A DNA stretch of 10,043 bases from an uncultured Acinetobacter sp. (GTDB lineage Bacteria > Pseudomonadota > Gammaproteobacteria > Pseudomonadales > Moraxellaceae), in the NCBI GenBank assembly GCA_900766635.1, contig CAAFWA010000095.1:1-10043 (forward strand), in the 5' to 3' direction. Below, piece by piece: positions 1 through 7,362 of this stretch. Both the position numbers and the translations under genes were made by a program. The stretch's first letter is position 1; every line of letters starts with the position of its first letter. Under the pieces are notes generated by a model, which was given only the letters and a program-made list of their open reading frames with translations, had not been told where the DNA came from and made no database searches.

Positions 1-32
1 GTTAAACTAAAGTAAAGCCTCGTTCGTGCATA

Positions 33-641
33 TTAAGGCATCACTTTAGGTTGTTGCATAGGCAATTGTAGGGCATGTTCAATGGTGACAATGCGCAAAC
101 TATCGCGTGACCCCAAATAACGTTGATAAAAACTTGAGTTTAAAATTGCAGCTGTGCCATGCGTAAGTGCCCAAATGGCTGCTAAATAATCACGTCCTGA
201 CATTGTGCTGCCAATTTTTTGTAAATAATGTTCAGTCATGGGAATAATGATTCTGAGACGCTGACGACGTACTTGATACAATTCGCTAAAAAAACCTTGA
301 ATGCCCTGTCCTGTCATCGACAAATGCTCTTCAATATGGTGAAACAAGACCGTACGTTCAGGATGGTGAAGATGGTGCAGCATAAAATAGCCCAAATGCT
401 CAGGAAAGTGCCGATTGGGCATCGCCAACATATCCAATAACATGCGTTCGTTACGAATCAGCAGCAACATATACAATTCATCTTTACTTTGAAAATGCTT
501 GTATAACGTGCCTTTGGCAATCTCTAACTCGGCAGCAAGGGCATCTAAAGTCATGCCTGCTTCGCCATTTTCGAGCAATAAACGCTCGGCAGTTTGAACA
601 ATAAGCGCTTCCCTTGCTTTAAACTGCGCTTGACGATCCAT
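33..641 (-). CDS. TetR/AcrR-family transcriptional regulator, target unknown
   Basis: A one-component DNA-binding regulator of about 202 residues, the usual TetR length. The N-terminal helix-turn-helix is clear: MTLDALAAELEIAKGTLYKHF at about residues 30-50, with the family's typical GTLYKHF recognition helix followed by SKDELY. The C-terminal ligand and dimer domain is not one I recognise. It holds an unusual cluster of nine histidines between about residues 78 and 106 (for example HHLHHPER and FHHIEEH). I prefer the ATG at 641 over the in-frame GTG at 647, because AGGTGA lies just upstream of the ATG and itself contains that GTG. The gene is the last in the minus-strand run, 34 bp after tatD, so it may be co-transcribed with the genes before it. 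No divergent neighbour that it might control is visible; its target could lie beyond the left edge. The family call is firm, the function unknown. Confidence 0.9.
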   Translation of the reverse strand: MDRQAQFKAREALIVQTAERLLLENGEAGMTLDALAAELEIAKGTLYKHFQSKDELYMLLLIRNERMLLDMLAMPNRHFPEHLGYFMLHHLHHPERTVLFHHIEEHLSMTGQGIQGFFSELYQVRRQRLRIIIPMTEHYLQKIGSTMSGRDYLAAIWALTHGTAAILNSSFYQRYLGSRDSLRIVTIEHALQLPMQQPKVMP

Positions 642-643
642 CT

Positions 644-649
644 TCACCT
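644..649 (-). promoter_or_regulatory. Shine-Dalgarno sequence deciding the tetR start
   Basis: AGGTGA on the minus strand lies two bases before the ATG at 641. It covers the alternative GTG at 647, which has only a weak AGAGAA upstream of it. This favours the ATG and a 202-residue protein. Confidence 0.6.
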
Positions 650-675
650 ATGTGTTCTCTTATTATGCGAATTAT

Positions 676-1449
676 TTAATGTTGTGCTAAAAGCCGATCA
701 AAGTTTTGCATGGTAATCTCAGCCATTTCTTCTAATGACTTGCCATATACATCACTTAAAGCTTTGGCGACAAATGGGACATATTTAGGTTCGTTGGTTT
801 TACCACGATATGGAACAGGCGCCAAATATGGACTATCTGTTTCAATCAAGACACGATCAAGTGGGACTTGCTTCGCCACATCACGCAGGTCTTGGGCATT
901 TTTAAACGAGACGATTCCTGAAAAAGACACATAGTAACCACAATCTAAGACTGCTTTTGCTGTGTCCCAATCTTCGGTAAAGCAATGCAAAATGCCATGC
1001 GTTGATTTCTCGGCACGAATAATATCCACCGTATCATGCTTGGCAGAACGTGTATGTACCACCACAGGTTTTTTCACTGCTTGAGAGGCATGAATATGGC
1101 GGGCAAAGCAGGCTTTTTGTTCTGGGATAAAATCAGTGCTATGAAAATAATCAAGTCCTGTTTCACCTAAAGCCCATACTTTATCCTTAGACGCCAACTC
1201 AATTAAATACTCTGTAGTCGCACGCGCCATCACCTCAGGGTCCTCACATGGATGAACCCCTACGGTATAGCCAACATCGGCATGACGTGCTGCAATTTTC
1301 TCAAGCATAAGATGATCATCGAGATCTACAGAGATACTCATAAATTTGGACACGCCCGCAGCACGTGCTTCAGCTAAAGCTGCATCGAGATCTCCTTGGT
1401 AAGGGCTTAAATCGAGCAGCGTTAAATGACAGTGAGTATCGACAAACAC
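676..1449 (-). CDS. tatD: TatD-family metal-dependent DNase (YcfH type)
   Basis: A metal-dependent hydrolase of the amidohydrolase superfamily. Members are Mg-dependent nucleases that act on DNA ends, and some on D-Tyr-tRNA or peptides. The protein has 257 residues, normal for the family. Metal and catalytic residues are all visible: the HxH pair in DTHCHL (H6, H8), E96 in GETGLDYF, H132 in VVHTRSA, H155 in LHCFTED and D205 in IETDSPYLAP. The start codon is GTG at 1449, supported by AGGA seven bases upstream; no in-frame ATG lies nearby that would keep the HxH motif. It follows pilZ by 27 bp. Its position after holB and pilZ matches Pseudomonas (holB-pilZ-tatD) and resembles E. coli tmk-holB-ycfH, so it is probably the YcfH-type member rather than the twin-arginine-linked TatD itself. 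The exact physiological substrate is unknown. Confidence 0.93.
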   Translation of the reverse strand: MFVDTHCHLTLLDLSPYQGDLDAALAEARAAGVSKFMSISVDLDDHLMLEKIAARHADVGYTVGVHPCEDPEVMARATTEYLIELASKDKVWALGETGLDYFHSTDFIPEQKACFARHIHASQAVKKPVVVHTRSAKHDTVDIIRAEKSTHGILHCFTEDWDTAKAVLDCGYYVSFSGIVSFKNAQDLRDVAKQVPLDRVLIETDSPYLAPVPYRGKTNEPKYVPFVAKALSDVYGKSLEEMAEITMQNFDRLLAQH

Positions 1450-1476
1450 AATGTTATCCTAAGTAATGATCAACAA

Positions 1477-1818
1477 TTACATAGTGTAACTAGTCCGCCC
1501 GTCAGACTTAATACCTGCAAGAATTTTTTCTGCTTCTGATTTGTAATAAACGCCTTTATCACCGCTGAGTTGAATTCCAAAACCCGGGACACTAATGCCG
1601 TTTTGACGTTGCGATACCCAAACCACTTTACCTTTGAGCGGTACTTTTTGTGGATTTTCAGGCAGTGTAGCCACCACAAAAACTTCTTCACCGAGCTTTA
1701 CCGCTAAACGTGATGGAATAAATAAGCCACCCCCCTCGATAAACGGCATGTAGCTAGCATATAAAGTTTCTTTGTCTGGAATATTCACTTGAATCATTCC
1801 ACCGAGACGTGATTGCAT
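1477..1818 (-). CDS. pilZ: PilZ, type IV pilus assembly protein
   Basis: A small cytoplasmic PilZ-domain protein of 113 residues, needed for type IV pilus biogenesis and twitching in Pseudomonas, Xanthomonas and relatives, where it contacts the extension ATPase PilB and FimX-type proteins. Features shared with Pseudomonas PilZ are YASYMPFIEGGGLFIPS, LGEEVF, VPLKGKVVWV, GFGIQLS and the C-terminal KSDGRTSYTM. The RxxxR and D/NxSxxG motifs used by PilZ receptors to bind cyclic di-GMP are not present, as is known for this orthologue group. An upstream in-frame ATG at 1854 would overlap holB and has no ribosome binding site. The ATG at 1818 has AGGGG six bases upstream and gives the expected N-terminus. 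The Shine-Dalgarno directly follows the holB stop, suggesting translational coupling. Confidence in identity is high; in pilus function it rests on the family. Confidence 0.92.
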   Translation of the reverse strand: MQSRLGGMIQVNIPDKETLYASYMPFIEGGGLFIPSRLAVKLGEEVFVVATLPENPQKVPLKGKVVWVSQRQNGISVPGFGIQLSGDKGVYYKSEAEKILAGIKSDGRTSYTM

Positions 1819-1824
1819 AGTTTT

Positions 1825-1832
1825 CCCCTTTA
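1825..1832 (-). promoter_or_regulatory. holB stop joined to the pilZ Shine-Dalgarno
   Basis: On the minus strand the holB stop TAA is followed at once by AGGGG, with six bases to the pilZ ATG at 1818. This decides the pilZ start and places ribosome entry exactly where holB translation ends. Confidence 0.65.
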
Positions 1833-2807
1833 AACATGCATAAGTTGGATGCACAACTGATCGACAATCAAATTGCTTTGTACGTTTTGTTTGAGCAACT
1901 GTTTTGCCTGTTGTAGTTCTTGATAAATCTCAAAGAGATAGTCTAAAGAATAATGTGTTGCAAGCGTATGAAAATCTAGATCAATATTTTTAATCGGCTG
2001 TGCAAGTTGATATGCAATTAAATCACTGAGCAGATATTCAAACATCTGGCTAAACTCGGCAAAGCTCAAGGCTTTGTTCCATTTATTGGCCATCTGCATA
2101 GGCATATTTTTTTGACTGACCAATTTAAGCCAATCTGCTAAAAATTCAGCACGTCGCCCTAACCACTCAGCTTGGGCCAATTCTACCGCTTCAATAGGCA
2201 TATGATTGGCCAGGTTCATCAGTAAATTGTATTGGCTTTGACCTGCTTGTGGCAAATGCTGCTGTAAATAGGCTTGCGCTTGATCGGGTGAAATACGATC
2301 TAAAGCAAAATGCTGCAAACGACTACGAATCGTTGCAGGGAGCTTTAAGTAATGCGCTGCCAATAAAATAATGAGTACCTGCTCACTTGGCTCTTCTAAA
2401 GTTTTGAGCAAAGCGTTACTAGCAGCAAGATTTAGCGCTTCGGCCGGCTCAATAACAATAACCCGCCAACCCTCGCCGGTTTGTTGTACAAATGGTAATA
2501 AGTCGCGGATCTTTTCAATCTTAATTTGCGGGTTTTGTTTCTTATTCTCTTCATCTGTACTCACATACATATAATTGGGATGGGTATTGGCTTTGAGCCA
2601 CTGACAACTTTGGCATTGGCCACAGGCAGCATCGCTTTGTCGTGCCTGACACAAGATCCATGCGACAAAATGTTGGGTAAAGGCTTCTTTGCCTGAACCC
2701 GTTTTACCATAAAACAATAATCCATGCCCAATCTTTGGAAAGCGTTGAGTCAGGTTTTGCCAAAGGCTTTGCTGCCAAGGATAAATGTGTGGCACAACAT
2801 CTTGCAT
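1830..2807 (-). CDS. holB: DNA polymerase III delta prime subunit (clamp loader)
   Basis: The stator subunit of the clamp loader, working with DnaX and delta to load the beta sliding clamp at replication forks. The protein has about 325 residues from the ATG at 2807, close to the E. coli length. Visible parts are IYPWQQSLWQNL at the N-terminus, a P-loop-like GKTGSGKE (about residues 34-41), a four-cysteine zinc module (about C53, C62, C65, C68), LNLAASNALLKTLEEP, and the sensor region PATIRSRL. The family usually has SRC where this protein has SRL; the arginine is kept. The reading frame can be extended to a TTG at 2825, but that would overlap kdsB and has no good ribosome binding site, while AGGT lies six bases before the ATG. 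It sits between kdsB and pilZ; holB next to pilZ and tatD is a known arrangement in Pseudomonas. Identity is firm. Confidence 0.93.
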   Translation of the reverse strand: MQDVVPHIYPWQQSLWQNLTQRFPKIGHGLLFYGKTGSGKEAFTQHFVAWILCQARQSDAACGQCQSCQWLKANTHPNYMYVSTDEENKKQNPQIKIEKIRDLLPFVQQTGEGWRVIVIEPAEALNLAASNALLKTLEEPSEQVLIILLAAHYLKLPATIRSRLQHFALDRISPDQAQAYLQQHLPQAGQSQYNLLMNLANHMPIEAVELAQAEWLGRRAEFLADWLKLVSQKNMPMQMANKWNKALSFAEFSQMFEYLLSDLIAYQLAQPIKNIDLDFHTLATHYSLDYLFEIYQELQQAKQLLKQNVQSNLIVDQLCIQLMHV

Positions 2808-2812
2808 AGTCA

Positions 2813-2820
2813 ACCTATTA
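2813..2820 (-). promoter_or_regulatory. Tandem kdsB stop and holB Shine-Dalgarno
   Basis: The kdsB frame ends with TAA and then TAG in frame. The second stop is part of TAGGT, the likely ribosome binding site for the holB ATG at 2807. This supports the ATG over the TTG at 2825. Confidence 0.5.
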
Positions 2821-3579
2821 TTCAAAAGCTGATGCAGGCATTGAATTCAGACGTGCTAAATCGGCTGGCGTATCGACACCGGGTGGTAAACTCGCTTCTG
2901 CGACATGAATTGCAATCCGATGACCATTTTCGAGCACACGCAATTGCTCAAGTGACTCTAAACGCTCAAGCACACCCATGTCCCATGTTACATATTCTTG
3001 TAACAGTTGCACACGGTAAGCATATAAACCTAGATGACGATAGGCTGCATCATGCAATTGCGGTTGTGCTAATTTTGCCCCATCACGATCATAAGGAATG
3101 GTAGCACGGCTAAAATATAGGGCGTGCTGCTGTTTCGACATGACCACTTTGACAATGCTATCGCGCTGAAATTCTTCTAAATCGTTGATCGGCTCACATA
3201 AGGTCGACATTGAACATTCAGGATGCGCTTCTAACAAATCTGCAACTTGCTGTACCAAAGTTGCCGGCAGTAAAGGTTCATCACCTTGCACATTGACAAT
3301 AATGTCTTGACTGTCCCAACCTTTTAGACGTGCCACCTCACTTAAACGATCTGTGCCTGAGGGATGCTCTGCTGAGGTCATCACCACATCGATGCCCTCT
3401 GCTTGGCACACCTGTGCGATACGCTCATCATCTGTTGCCACGCAGACATCATCAAACCCTTGGACTTTTTTAGCCTGATCGACCACACGTAAAATCATGG
3501 CACGACCATGAATTTCAAGCAGTGGTTTACCCGGTAAACGTGAACTGGCAAAACGGGCCGGAATCACAATATGTTTCAT
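2818..3579 (-). CDS. kdsB: 3-deoxy-manno-octulosonate cytidylyltransferase (CMP-Kdo synthetase)
   Basis: Activates Kdo with CTP to give CMP-Kdo, the donor for the inner core sugar that WaaA adds to lipid IVA; a cytoplasmic enzyme. The 253 residues match the family length. Characteristic motifs are the nucleotide-binding [15 protein letters not shown] (residues 6-20), ATDDERI (48-54), HPSGTDR (72-78) and NVQGDEPLL (96-104), the last carrying the metal-binding aspartate. Further on are [21 protein letters not shown] and the typical C-terminal [13 protein letters not shown]. The ATG at 3579 lies three bases after the lpxK stop, with AAAGG overlapping the end of lpxK as ribosome binding site. Pairing with lpxK makes sense because both act on the lipid A-Kdo precursor. 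No missing residues or unusual features are seen. Confidence 0.97.
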   Translation of the reverse strand: MKHIVIPARFASSRLPGKPLLEIHGRAMILRVVDQAKKVQGFDDVCVATDDERIAQVCQAEGIDVVMTSAEHPSGTDRLSEVARLKGWDSQDIIVNVQGDEPLLPATLVQQVADLLEAHPECSMSTLCEPINDLEEFQRDSIVKVVMSKQQHALYFSRATIPYDRDGAKLAQPQLHDAAYRHLGLYAYRVQLLQEYVTWDMGVLERLESLEQLRVLENGHRIAIHVAEASLPPGVDTPADLARLNSMPASAFE

Positions 3580-3582
3580 GTC

Positions 3583-4587
3583 TTAACCTTTTAAATAAAC
3601 ACCTAGCGGTTTTAATTGCGCTGCTAAGGTGGAGTAACACGTCTCAGACAAGACCGCCTCTACAGGAACCACCCAAATGCTATTTTTAAAATTGGGTTGT
3701 TGTTGCAATAAAGGCAAGAGTTTGACTGCATCTTTTTCCGTGGTAATGATGGGCTGATGATCATCAAACTGTAAATCATCCCATTCATATTCATGATGGT
3801 CTGGAAATTCATGACATTGAAAATGCATAATGCCCATTTTTTCTAGCGTTTGATAAAAACGCTGCGGAAAGCCAATCCCCACCACGGCATAAAAATTTTC
3901 ATCACGATCAAAAAATTGATCCTGACCATGTAATAAATACGGTTCGCCTGCTTGTAAATGCATGTGCATCACCGATTGTGGCTGATGACTATGTTCAATG
4001 ACGGTGGCTGTGTTTAAACGGCTTTTAGGTTCACGTAAGTAACCCTCAGGTAAAATCTTTTCATTGCCTAAACCACGATTTTGATCGAGTACAATCCATT
4101 CGATATCGCGGGCTAAAGCCAAATGTTGTAAGCCATCATCACTAATAATGAGGTCTAAATCATAACGACTGAGCAACAATTCAATGCTTTTTTGACGATT
4201 TGAACCTACCGCCATGGGCGCTTGGGTGGCTTGCACAATTAAGCAAGGCTCGTCACCGACCTGCTCAGGTGCTGAATCTAGCTCCACCAAAGTTGGAAAT
4301 GGTCCTTTACCACCATAACCTCGGCTAATCACCCCCACACGTACGTTATGACTGTGTAGATAATTGACCAAATGAATTAATAGCGGCGTTTTACCACTGC
4401 CACCCACGGTGATATTTCCAATCACCATGATTGGCACAGGCGCACGATAGGCACGTTTAATGCCAAGCTGATAGAGCTTTTGATTGAAGAGAAATCCTAC
4501 GCGGTATAACCATGACAACGGTCGAAATACAATCAGCCATTTGGCCTGTTTCTGCCAAGCCTCTTGTATCACCTGCGCCAAAGACAT
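3583..4587 (-). CDS. lpxK: Tetraacyldisaccharide 4'-kinase
   Basis: Phosphorylates the 4' position of the tetraacyldisaccharide-1-phosphate to form lipid IVA, the sixth step of the Raetz lipid A pathway, at the cytoplasmic face of the inner membrane. The 334 residues fit the family. An N-terminal hydrophobic and aromatic stretch (about residues 18-42, with FRPLSWLYRVGF) is the membrane-associated segment. The P-loop is GNITVGGSGKTP (57-68), followed by ISRGYGG (about 87-93), VGDEP (110-114), the catalytic-region ISDDGLQH (148-155) and REPKSRLN. A C-terminal ITTEKDAVKL motif is also typical. The ATG at 4587 is three bases after the msbA stop; GAGGAG nine bases upstream, inside the end of msbA, is the ribosome binding site. 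Adjacency to msbA is the classical msbA-lpxK pair of gammaproteobacteria. Very secure. Confidence 0.97.
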   Translation of the reverse strand: MSLAQVIQEAWQKQAKWLIVFRPLSWLYRVGFLFNQKLYQLGIKRAYRAPVPIMVIGNITVGGSGKTPLLIHLVNYLHSHNVRVGVISRGYGGKGPFPTLVELDSAPEQVGDEPCLIVQATQAPMAVGSNRQKSIELLLSRYDLDLIISDDGLQHLALARDIEWIVLDQNRGLGNEKILPEGYLREPKSRLNTATVIEHSHQPQSVMHMHLQAGEPYLLHGQDQFFDRDENFYAVVGIGFPQRFYQTLEKMGIMHFQCHEFPDHHEYEWDDLQFDDHQPIITTEKDAVKLLPLLQQQPNFKNSIWVVPVEAVLSETCYSTLAAQLKPLGVYLKG

Positions 4588-4590
4588 GGA

Positions 4591-6318
4591 TTAATGCTCC
4601 TCAAAATTACGTTGATGCAATTGATAATAGGCACCTTGTTTGGCCATTAAGCCCTCATGCGTCCCTTGCTCAACAATACGTCCTTGGTCCATCACCACAA
4701 TGATATCGGCATTCTCAATCGTCGATAAACGATGTGCAATCACAATCGTGGTACGATCTTGCATTGCTGCATCAAAGGCTTGCTGAATAAAGTATTCTGA
4801 TTCGTTGTCTAAAGCACTCGTGGCTTCATCTAAAATCAAAATCGGCGCATTTTTTAAAATCGCACGAGCAATCGCAATACGTTGACGCTGACCACCCGAA
4901 AGATTTAAACCTTGCGCACCCAATACCGTATCATAGCCTTGTGGCAACTGCATAATAAAATCATGTGCATAGGCCGCTTTGGCCGCTTGGATAATCTCAT
5001 CATCACTGGCGCCCTCTAACTGACCATAAGCAATATTTTCACGTACCGTACGATTAAATAACACCACTTGTTGATTTACCATCGCAATTTGGGTACGCAA
5101 ACTATTGAGCTCAATATCTTGAATTAAATGTTGATCAAGATATAAATTACCTTGGCTAATTTCCTGATAACGCAATAACAAATTCACGAGTGAAGTTTTA
5201 CCTGCACCACTTCTGCCCACTAGTGCGACGGTCTGCCCCGCTTTGACGTCTAAATTAAAATCGCAAATTGCACGGTGACCATCAGGGTAAACTAAATTTA
5301 CATCTTTAAAGCAAATATTACCCTGTAATTGTGGGGTTTGTTTACCTTGATTTTGCTCTTCTGGTAAATCGAGTAATTCAAATACCGAATAGGCTGCAGC
5401 CATACCCCGTTGCAATTTTTCATTGACATCAGTTAAGGCTTTAATCGGTTTGGCCAACATCCCAGCTGCGGTAATGTAAGCGACAAATTCACCTGCTGTG
5501 GTTTCACGTAAAATCTCTGGACGCAGCGCAATCCAAATAATAATACTCATTGCCAACGACATAATGAATTGCACCACAGGGCTATTGAGCTGCTGTACCG
5601 CCACCATTTTTAAGCCACGGCGTAAATTCTCAAGCGAACTTTCACGAAAACGTGTTTGTTCGTAAGGCTGCCCACCATAACCTTTGACCACCAAATGGCC
5701 ATTGACGGTTTCTTGCACCACATGGTTCACATCACCCATAGTATCTTGTACTTGTTTAGAAAGCTTTCGCATCCGTCTCGAGGCTTGACGAATAATCACC
5801 CCAATTAAAGGACCAAAAATTAAAATACAAATGGTTAAACGCCAATTGGTATAAATCAAATACCCCATTAAACCCAAGGCAATTAAGCCTTGTTGTAAAA
5901 TGGTTTTAATAGATTCAGTCGAAGCAGCCGTCAATTGCTCTACGTTGTACATAATTTTAGCGGTGATATGACCACTAGTATTGTCGAGGTAATACTGCGC
6001 AGGCAAGCGCAATAATTTAGCAAATACCTCTTGGCGGACATTAAAAATTAAGTTACGTGAAATAACCGCAGTAAAATAGCCGCCCATAAAGGTGCCTAAA
6101 CCACGAAAAAACATCAAGACAACGACTAAGATGGGAAATAACGTGGTGAAATTTTGGTCTTTGTTTTGAATCGCAGTAATAATGTATTCAAGCAGCTTGG
6201 CCACGGATACTTCTGTTGCTGCATTGATGGTAAAACCCATCACCACTAAGATCGCAATACCCCAATACTGTTTTAAGTAACCCAGTAAACGGGTATAGAT
6301 CTTGATATCTTGATTCAC
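4591..6318 (-). CDS. msbA: MsbA, lipid A/core ABC flippase
   Basis: A homodimeric half-transporter of 575 residues that flips core-lipid A from the inner to the outer leaflet of the inner membrane, feeding the Lpt export machine. The N-terminal half carries about six hydrophobic helices (first around 18-40, last around 250-285). The ATPase domain follows with Walker A GRSGAGKTS (368-376), Q-loop VNQQ (414-417), signature LSGGQ (473-477), Walker B ILILDEA (493-499) and switch histidine in IAHRLSTI (H529). The start codon is GTG at 6318, supported by GAGGTGAT upstream; the next in-frame methionine is residue 27, inside the first membrane helix. The start overlaps the exbD stop by four bases (GTGA), suggesting translational coupling. 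The family alone could be another type-1 ABC exporter, but the direct pairing with lpxK makes MsbA by far the best call. Confidence 0.95.
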   Translation of the reverse strand: MNQDIKIYTRLLGYLKQYWGIAILVVMGFTINAATEVSVAKLLEYIITAIQNKDQNFTTLFPILVVVLMFFRGLGTFMGGYFTAVISRNLIFNVRQEVFAKLLRLPAQYYLDNTSGHITAKIMYNVEQLTAASTESIKTILQQGLIALGLMGYLIYTNWRLTICILIFGPLIGVIIRQASRRMRKLSKQVQDTMGDVNHVVQETVNGHLVVKGYGGQPYEQTRFRESSLENLRRGLKMVAVQQLNSPVVQFIMSLAMSIIIWIALRPEILRETTAGEFVAYITAAGMLAKPIKALTDVNEKLQRGMAAAYSVFELLDLPEEQNQGKQTPQLQGNICFKDVNLVYPDGHRAICDFNLDVKAGQTVALVGRSGAGKTSLVNLLLRYQEISQGNLYLDQHLIQDIELNSLRTQIAMVNQQVVLFNRTVRENIAYGQLEGASDDEIIQAAKAAYAHDFIMQLPQGYDTVLGAQGLNLSGGQRQRIAIARAILKNAPILILDEATSALDNESEYFIQQAFDAAMQDRTTIVIAHRLSTIENADIIVVMDQGRIVEQGTHEGLMAKQGAYYQLHQRNFEEH

Positions 6319-6743
6319 TCATCACCTCGAGCAGGGACTTTGGTACTGATATTGATATTGACGAAACCAAGCTGACCTGCAACATCCATGACACGGATCA
6401 CATCTTGATGGGACGCTTTGGCATCTGCGGCAATAACGAAGGTTAAATCTCGACGTTCCTGACTGACCTGTTGAATCGCATGATGCAGATCATTGCTGCT
6501 TTGACCCTGCAAACGCTTTCCATTTAAAGTGTACTGGCCTTTAGCATCGACTACCACTTCAATCTTATGCTCATATTGTTTACTCGGCACACCTTGGGCA
6601 TCAGGTAGCGTTAAATTCATACGGCTATATTGATTAAAACTGGTCGAGAGCAGTAAAAAAATTAAGATAAATAACAAGCAATCAATCATCGGCGTGAGAT
6701 TGATTTGCAGATCATCAGGGATACTGCGACGCTTAAATTTCAT
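6315..6743 (-). CDS. exbD: ExbD/TolR-family motor subunit
   Basis: The small subunit of an ExbB/ExbD-type inner-membrane motor that uses the proton motive force to drive work in the envelope. It has 142 residues: a short cytoplasmic N-terminus, one membrane helix at about residues 17-36 (LTPMIDCLLFILIFLLLS) and a periplasmic domain with VIAADAKASHQDVIRVMD near the C-terminus. D21 in the helix corresponds to the conserved proton-carrying aspartate of ExbD and TolR. The start overlaps the exbB stop by one base (TAATG), with AAAGGTG as ribosome binding site; the stop overlaps the msbA start by four bases. No tonB, tolA or TonB-dependent receptor is nearby, so the partner is unknown. Pseudomonas has a comparable motor pair next to lpxK. 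ExbD rather than TolR is chosen because the pal/tolB/tolA context is absent. Confidence 0.9.
   Translation of the reverse strand: MKFKRRSIPDDLQINLTPMIDCLLFILIFLLLSTSFNQYSRMNLTLPDAQGVPSKQYEHKIEVVVDAKGQYTLNGKRLQGQSSNDLHHAIQQVSQERRDLTFVIAADAKASHQDVIRVMDVAGQLGFVNINISTKVPARGDE
6321..6328 (-). promoter_or_regulatory. Shine-Dalgarno for the msbA GTG start
   Basis: GAGGTGAT, a strong match to the 16S rRNA tail, lies within the last codons of exbD just before the GTG at 6318. It supports GTG as the real start. The nearby ATG four bases upstream of that GTG is out of frame with msbA. Confidence 0.65.
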
Positions 6744-7351
6744 TATTCACCTTTACGGTAAAAATACGCTGCATGAAACAGTGTCGCTTGTTGTTCAAGC
6801 ACGGCAATATATTCATATACAAGGCGTTGAAAATAGCGATAGGCAAATAAAGCAGGAATTGCAATCAACATACCCACTGCTGTGGTAATCAGCGCTTTAG
6901 AGATTCCCGGAATCATTAAAGTGGGATTACTATTGGTAGTTAAATCTAAAATTAAAAATGACTCAATAATCCCAAGCACTGTACCTAATAACCCCAATAA
7001 AGGCGCTGCAGCACTGAGAGTCCCTAAAAAATTAATATTTCTTTCTAAATAAGTAATTTCTTCTGAGGCCACAGCTTCCATCTGCGCACGGGCATATTCA
7101 GGGCTTTGTAAGCGACTGTGCTCTGCGGCCATAAAAATACGCCCTAAAGCAGAATCTTGTAACTGTGGACTTTGATGTAGCGCATCTTTGACCAATTGGG
7201 TGTTTTGATCACCTTGTAACAGTAAGTCTGGTGGGAGAATATTGCTCCGTTTAAGGCGAATCAAACGCTCTAAACTAATCGCCAACATAAAAATAGAACA
7301 CAGCATTAATGGTAGCATTAACCAACCACCTGCTTTGACCAACTCCCACAT
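6743..7351 (-). CDS. exbB: ExbB/TolQ/MotA-family motor subunit
   Basis: The channel-forming subunit that would assemble as a pentamer around ExbD dimers in the inner membrane. The 202 residues are short for ExbB/TolQ (around 230-245), which is common in this lpxK-linked type. Three membrane segments are visible at about 11-28, 108-133 and 150-172. The family core AAAPLLGLLGTVLGIIESF (about 114-132) and SKALITTAVGMLIAIPAL (about 151-168) carry the conserved polar threonines, here T124 and T156/T157, that line the proton path. The ATG at 7351 lies 11 bases after the parB stop, with AAGGGG overlapping that stop as ribosome binding site. It overlaps exbD by one base. Context with exbD, msbA and lpxK suggests an envelope or lipooligosaccharide-related role, but this is inference; iron uptake via TonB remains possible. 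Confidence 0.9.
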   Translation of the reverse strand: MWELVKAGGWLMLPLMLCSIFMLAISLERLIRLKRSNILPPDLLLQGDQNTQLVKDALHQSPQLQDSALGRIFMAAEHSRLQSPEYARAQMEAVASEEITYLERNINFLGTLSAAAPLLGLLGTVLGIIESFLILDLTTNSNPTLMIPGISKALITTAVGMLIAIPALFAYRYFQRLVYEYIAVLEQQATLFHAAYFYRKGE

Positions 7352-7362
7352 TCGCTTGCCCC

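Noticed and set aside
1..32. Terminator downstream of tetR
   Set aside because: The stretch holds no complete hairpin followed by T residues; any terminator must lie beyond the left edge.
1363..1375. CACGTG core within tatD as a parS candidate
   Set aside because: Only the central six to eight bases are palindromic; the flanks do not match parS.
1470..1691. Minus-strand open frame of 73 codons overlapping pilZ
   Set aside because: Another frame of pilZ, which is itself complete and conserved; no frameshift is implied.
2808..2825. TTG start for holB that would overlap kdsB
   Set aside because: No Shine-Dalgarno before it; the ATG at 2807 has AGGT at the right distance and gives the expected N-terminus.
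2724..3104. Plus-strand open frame of 126 codons
   Set aside because: Lies antisense to kdsB and the start of holB, whose protein motifs are unmistakable; no ribosome binding or family signal in the plus-strand protein.
5500..5515. Possible parS site (matches 12 of 16 to TGTTTCACGTGAAACA)
   Set aside because: Lies inside msbA with four mismatches, including a broken palindrome. By a rough estimate a match this good is expected about 0.3-0.4 times by chance in 10 kb. A genome-wide parS search would decide.
6049..6064. Second parS-like sequence (11 of 16)
   Set aside because: Only one half-site is intact, it is inside msbA, and matches of this quality are expected a few times per 10 kb by chance.
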